Origin: an uncultured Anaerococcus sp. | GTDB taxonomy: Bacteria > Bacillota > Clostridia > Tissierellales > Peptoniphilaceae | Reading direction: 5' to 3' | Length of the DNA: 7,915 nucleotides | NCBI GenBank assembly: GCA_900550345.1 | Contig: URRX01000063.1 | Coordinates: forward strand, 1-7,915 | Shown here: positions 6,145-7,915 of the stretch, piece after piece | Numbering within the stretch: the stretch's first letter is position 1 | Layout: each line of letters begins with the position of its first letter | Notes under the pieces: model-generated | What the model was told of the DNA's origin: nothing | Seen by the model: the letters and a program-made list of their open reading frames with translations, nothing else | The model's database searches: none | Position numbers and translations under genes: made by a program

Positions 6145-6231
6145 AAGCTTCTACGGACTCGGTAGTATAAAAAGCTTAGTCTTAACAATTAGAGTAACAA
6201 ATAAGGCTCTAGAATCGTTTTTAAGAGCTTT
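6145..6231 (+). promoter_or_regulatory. Further hairpins in the leader of the tyrosine recombinase gene
   Basis: CTAC/GTAG with loop GGACTCG (6151-6165) is enclosed by pairing AAGCTT segments (6145-6150 and 6172-6177). A second stem, 6203-6210 with 6224-6231, has eight pairs including one G-U and lies about 28 bases before the recombinase's ribosome binding site. Together with the two units upstream this suggests a folded leader RNA that could control the recombinase. No known riboswitch class was recognised. Confidence 0.35.
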
Positions 6232-6271
6232 AATTTTAAAAAGATAGTTATATATTTGAAAGGAGCATTCT

Positions 6272-7252
6272 ATGTCTTTTAATATCACAAACAAAGCTTT
6301 TAACAAAGAATTTGGAATAATAGATGAAGAAAAGAAAAAAACTAAAAAATGGGATAAAAGAAAGCAAAAAAACATTTTAAAAAATCAGATTTATGATAGA
6401 TTAACAAGAATGTTAAATGATGGTATGAGTACATCAAGAAATGACGATAAAAATGATTTATCAACTACAACAATAAATAAAATTTATAGCGTTACAACTT
6501 ATAAGACATACAAAAAACAATGTTATAAATTTGCAGAATTTTTGAAAGAAAATTATCCTGAAATAAAGAAAATGCAACAAGTTAAAACAGAACACGTAAA
6601 TGAATATCTGAAAAACTTAACAAATCAAGACTTATCTGCTTACTCAATTAGCACATCTAAATCAGCTATAGCAAAGGTTTTAAGAACATCATCTACAAAC
6701 TTTATAGCGACAGCTCCAAGGACAAGAAAATCAATTAAAAGAAGTCGATATGAAGCTAAAAGAGATAAACACATATCAGAAGAGCTAGAAAGAAAATTTT
6801 CTAAAATAACAAGCTCTACAGGATTAAGAAAAAAAGAAATGGAAGCTGTAAGAGGGGTTGATTTAAAAGAAATCAACGGAAAATATTATGTAAAAGTTAG
6901 ACAAGGAAAAGGTGGAAAAAAACGCTTAGCTTTAATCATGGGCAAAGATAAAGAAGAAACAGATGAAATAATAAATATTTTTAAAGAAGCTGGAGAGCTT
7001 AAAATAGCACCAAAATTACCTTCTCATTATGACAACCACCACTACAGAGCAGTATACGCCAAGAGAATTTATAATCATTATGCAAGACCAATAGATGAAA
7101 TACCTGGTGGTTTAATTTCAGAAGGAGGAGAAAGATACATCATGAGAAATGATAGAGCTGGAGAAATATTAGATCGAAAAGCTATGTTAATAACCAGCAA
7201 ATACTTAGGACATAATCGTATTGATGTAATCGCTCAATCTTATCTGTACTAA
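6272..7252 (+). CDS. Tyrosine recombinase/integrase, 326 aa
   Basis: Site-specific recombinase of the phage-integrase superfamily, expected to integrate and excise an element. After a very basic N-terminal region (1-60) comes a SAM-like core-binding domain (about 70-140; TYKTYKKQCYKFAEFLKENY). The catalytic domain follows with the expected residues: Arg186 in TGLRKKEM, a beta-hairpin Lys near 213-217 (RQGKGGKKR), H256-x-x-R259 in HHYRAVYAKR, His314 in KYLGHNRID, and the nucleophile Tyr324 in SYLY almost at the C-terminus. The set is complete, so the enzyme is probably active. Length is normal to slightly short. AAAGGAG (6259-6265) lies 6 bases before the ATG. The 390-base leader upstream contains hairpins and a promoter candidate. 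It is unrelated to the serine recombinase in the window, so two separate recombination events or elements are likely. No excisionase gene is seen beside it. Confidence 0.92.
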   Translation: MSFNITNKAFNKEFGIIDEEKKKTKKWDKRKQKNILKNQIYDRLTRMLNDGMSTSRNDDKNDLSTTTINKIYSVTTYKTYKKQCYKFAEFLKENYPEIKKMQQVKTEHVNEYLKNLTNQDLSAYSISTSKSAIAKVLRTSSTNFIATAPRTRKSIKRSRYEAKRDKHISEELERKFSKITSSTGLRKKEMEAVRGVDLKEINGKYYVKVRQGKGGKKRLALIMGKDKEETDEIINIFKEAGELKIAPKLPSHYDNHHYRAVYAKRIYNHYARPIDEIPGGLISEGGERYIMRNDRAGEILDRKAMLITSKYLGHNRIDVIAQSYLY

Positions 7253-7379
7253 AATAAATAGATGTAGATATAAAATCTAGGTTTGGAGAAATTGATTTAA
7301 AGCTAGTTATTTTCTTATGATATACAACATCCACTGAATAAATTTTAAAAAATTGAAACTGAAATAAAGATCTTACATC

Positions 7380-7540
7380 ATGAAGTATAAAAATGTAAAA
7401 AAACTGAATAAAACCAATTTACAGAGAAGTATTATATCGAACTTTCTATTTATAAAATAGCTACTAATGAAATTTTAGAAATCTATAAAATATTACCAAA
7501 CATAAAAGAAATATTAATCAGACTCGATAAGTTGCAATAA
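7380..7540 (+). pseudogene. Decayed small gene in two frames
   Basis: An ATG at 7380 opens a frame starting MKYKNVKKLNKT. A second frame, open from 7412 to the TAA at 7538-7540, encodes a more gene-like sequence ending in IYKILPNIKEILIRLDKLQ, a helical stretch. The best single reading switches frame around 7412. No ribosome binding site supports either part and the family is not recognised. The region from 7253 to 7379 shows no gene. This looks like a remnant, with low certainty. Confidence 0.3.
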
Positions 7541-7541
7541 A

Positions 7542-7571
7542 AAAGAATACCCTTATGCAAGAGCATTCTTT
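7542..7571. terminator. Hairpin just after the decayed gene, weak terminator candidate
   Basis: AAAGAAT (7542-7548) pairs with ATTCTTT (7565-7571), and CTT (7552-7554) pairs with AAG (7559-7561) closing the loop ATGC; one further C-G pair falls between two mismatches. It starts right after the stop at 7540. No proper T-tract follows on the plus strand. Confidence 0.35.
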
Positions 7572-7710
7572 GAATAAAGAAGAATTTTCTGACCTTTTTC
7601 AGTATAGGAAAAACTATGAAAATCACTTATGGGAAGGAAGTGGAGAGATAAAATGCTATAAGCAGATAAACTTATATCTTTTTAAGATTATTTACAAATT
7701 TTTACTCTAA
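7555..7710 (+). CDS. Possible small protein, 51 aa, doubtful
   Basis: An ATG at 7555 opens 51 codons beginning MQEHSLNKEEF and including QYRKNYENHLWEGSGEIKCY, then a hydrophobic, Tyr/Leu-rich end. The amino-acid mix is protein-like rather than random, but no ribosome binding site is visible and the start lies inside a hairpin. It may instead be the next piece of the decayed gene upstream, reached by another frame shift. The family is not recognised. Confidence 0.3.
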   Translation: MQEHSLNKEEFSDLFQYRKNYENHLWEGSGEIKCYKQINLYLFKIIYKFLL

Positions 7711-7724
7711 GCTTATTATATTAC

Positions 7725-7915
7725 TTAAGGAGATCCTACTAGATGACCTACGAACATTGTTATAGGAAGTAATAAAATCAAAAGGATATTTAATGCCATA
7801 AACAACTTATCCTTTTCCTTTACCCCATATACTAAACCTATTAGTCCAATAATTGGCAGAAAAACATTAATGTGAAATTTATAATAATCTTTATGAATTT
7901 CATGAGCATCTATAT
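7725..7915 (-). CDS. C-terminal end of a membrane protein, cut by the window edge
   Basis: A minus-strand frame enters from the right edge and ends with TAA at 7727-7725. Sixty-two codons are visible, starting IDAHEIHKDYYKFHINVF and ending FVGHLVGSP. Two membrane helices can be seen, FLPIIGLIGLVYGV and LFMALNILLILLLPITMF, joined by a charged KEKDK loop. The family cannot be named from this part. It is convergent with the tyrosine recombinase and may mark flanking host sequence or the next gene of a larger island. Confidence 0.65.
   Translation of the reverse strand, partial: IDAHEIHKDYYKFHINVFLPIIGLIGLVYGVKEKDKLFMALNILLILLLPITMFVGHLVGSP

Noticed and set aside
6053..6231. tRNA gene or transposon-guide RNA
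   Set aside because: The stems do not form a cloverleaf with the conserved T-arm, and no TnpB or IscB gene is nearby.
6151..6375. 74-residue minus-strand frame
   Set aside because: It lies antisense to the recombinase start and its hairpin leader. The Phe/Leu-rich sequence is what the complement of Lys-rich coding gives.
6640..6876. 78-residue minus-strand frame
   Set aside because: Entirely antisense inside the tyrosine recombinase, whose catalytic motifs prove the other strand is coding.

Overview
The window is AT-rich (by eye roughly 70% A+T or more), with strong AGGAGG-type ribosome binding sites and Bacillota-type promoters. It looks like the accessory part of a low-GC Gram-positive genome, such as an anaerobic coccus or clostridial relative. 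The genus cannot be fixed from the sequence. Most of it appears to be mobile DNA: two unrelated site-specific recombinases, a replication module, one cargo acetyltransferase gene and several decayed fragments.

Left part (1-2963, all minus strand). A promoter and palindromic operator candidate precede a 557-residue large serine recombinase (1203-2876). Downstream lies a chloramphenicol acetyltransferase-type gene (433-1056), whose conserved reading frame runs upstream of its first ATG to a strong ribosome binding site facing an ATT codon. After it comes a broken zinc-ribbon reading frame (299-378), then about 300 bases with no recognisable gene.

Central part (2964-5880). This resembles a small single-stranded-DNA replicon. 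It has a 384-residue protein resembling phage/plasmid II/X-family replication initiators (4522-5676), an 18-bp hairpin about 90 bp in front of it that could be its origin, a 198-residue protein that looks like two OB folds and could bind ssDNA (3278-3874), an unknown 118-residue protein (3943-4299) and a 57-residue protein with a TTG start (2964-3137). Three minus-strand genes share the promoter core TTCTGACATATA. A related element, TTGTTA-n11-TTCTGACA, faces the other way at 5846 and could drive the right part. A strong two-way terminator separates the OB-fold gene from the 118-residue gene. No coat, Zot-like or relaxase gene is visible.

Right part (5880-7915). A leader of about 390 bases carries two tandem hairpins with an identical AAGCCAA loop and different but fully paired stems, plus further hairpins. 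It precedes a complete tyrosine recombinase (6272-7252). Beyond it are short, frame-broken reading frames and, at the edge, the C-terminal end of a two-helix membrane protein on the minus strand (7725-7913), probably flanking host or element sequence.

Working model (inference): the rep-like gene, OB-fold protein, hairpin and tyrosine recombinase form a minimal integrating replicon, or a satellite of one. It sits next to a serine-recombinase unit carrying the acetyltransferase gene.
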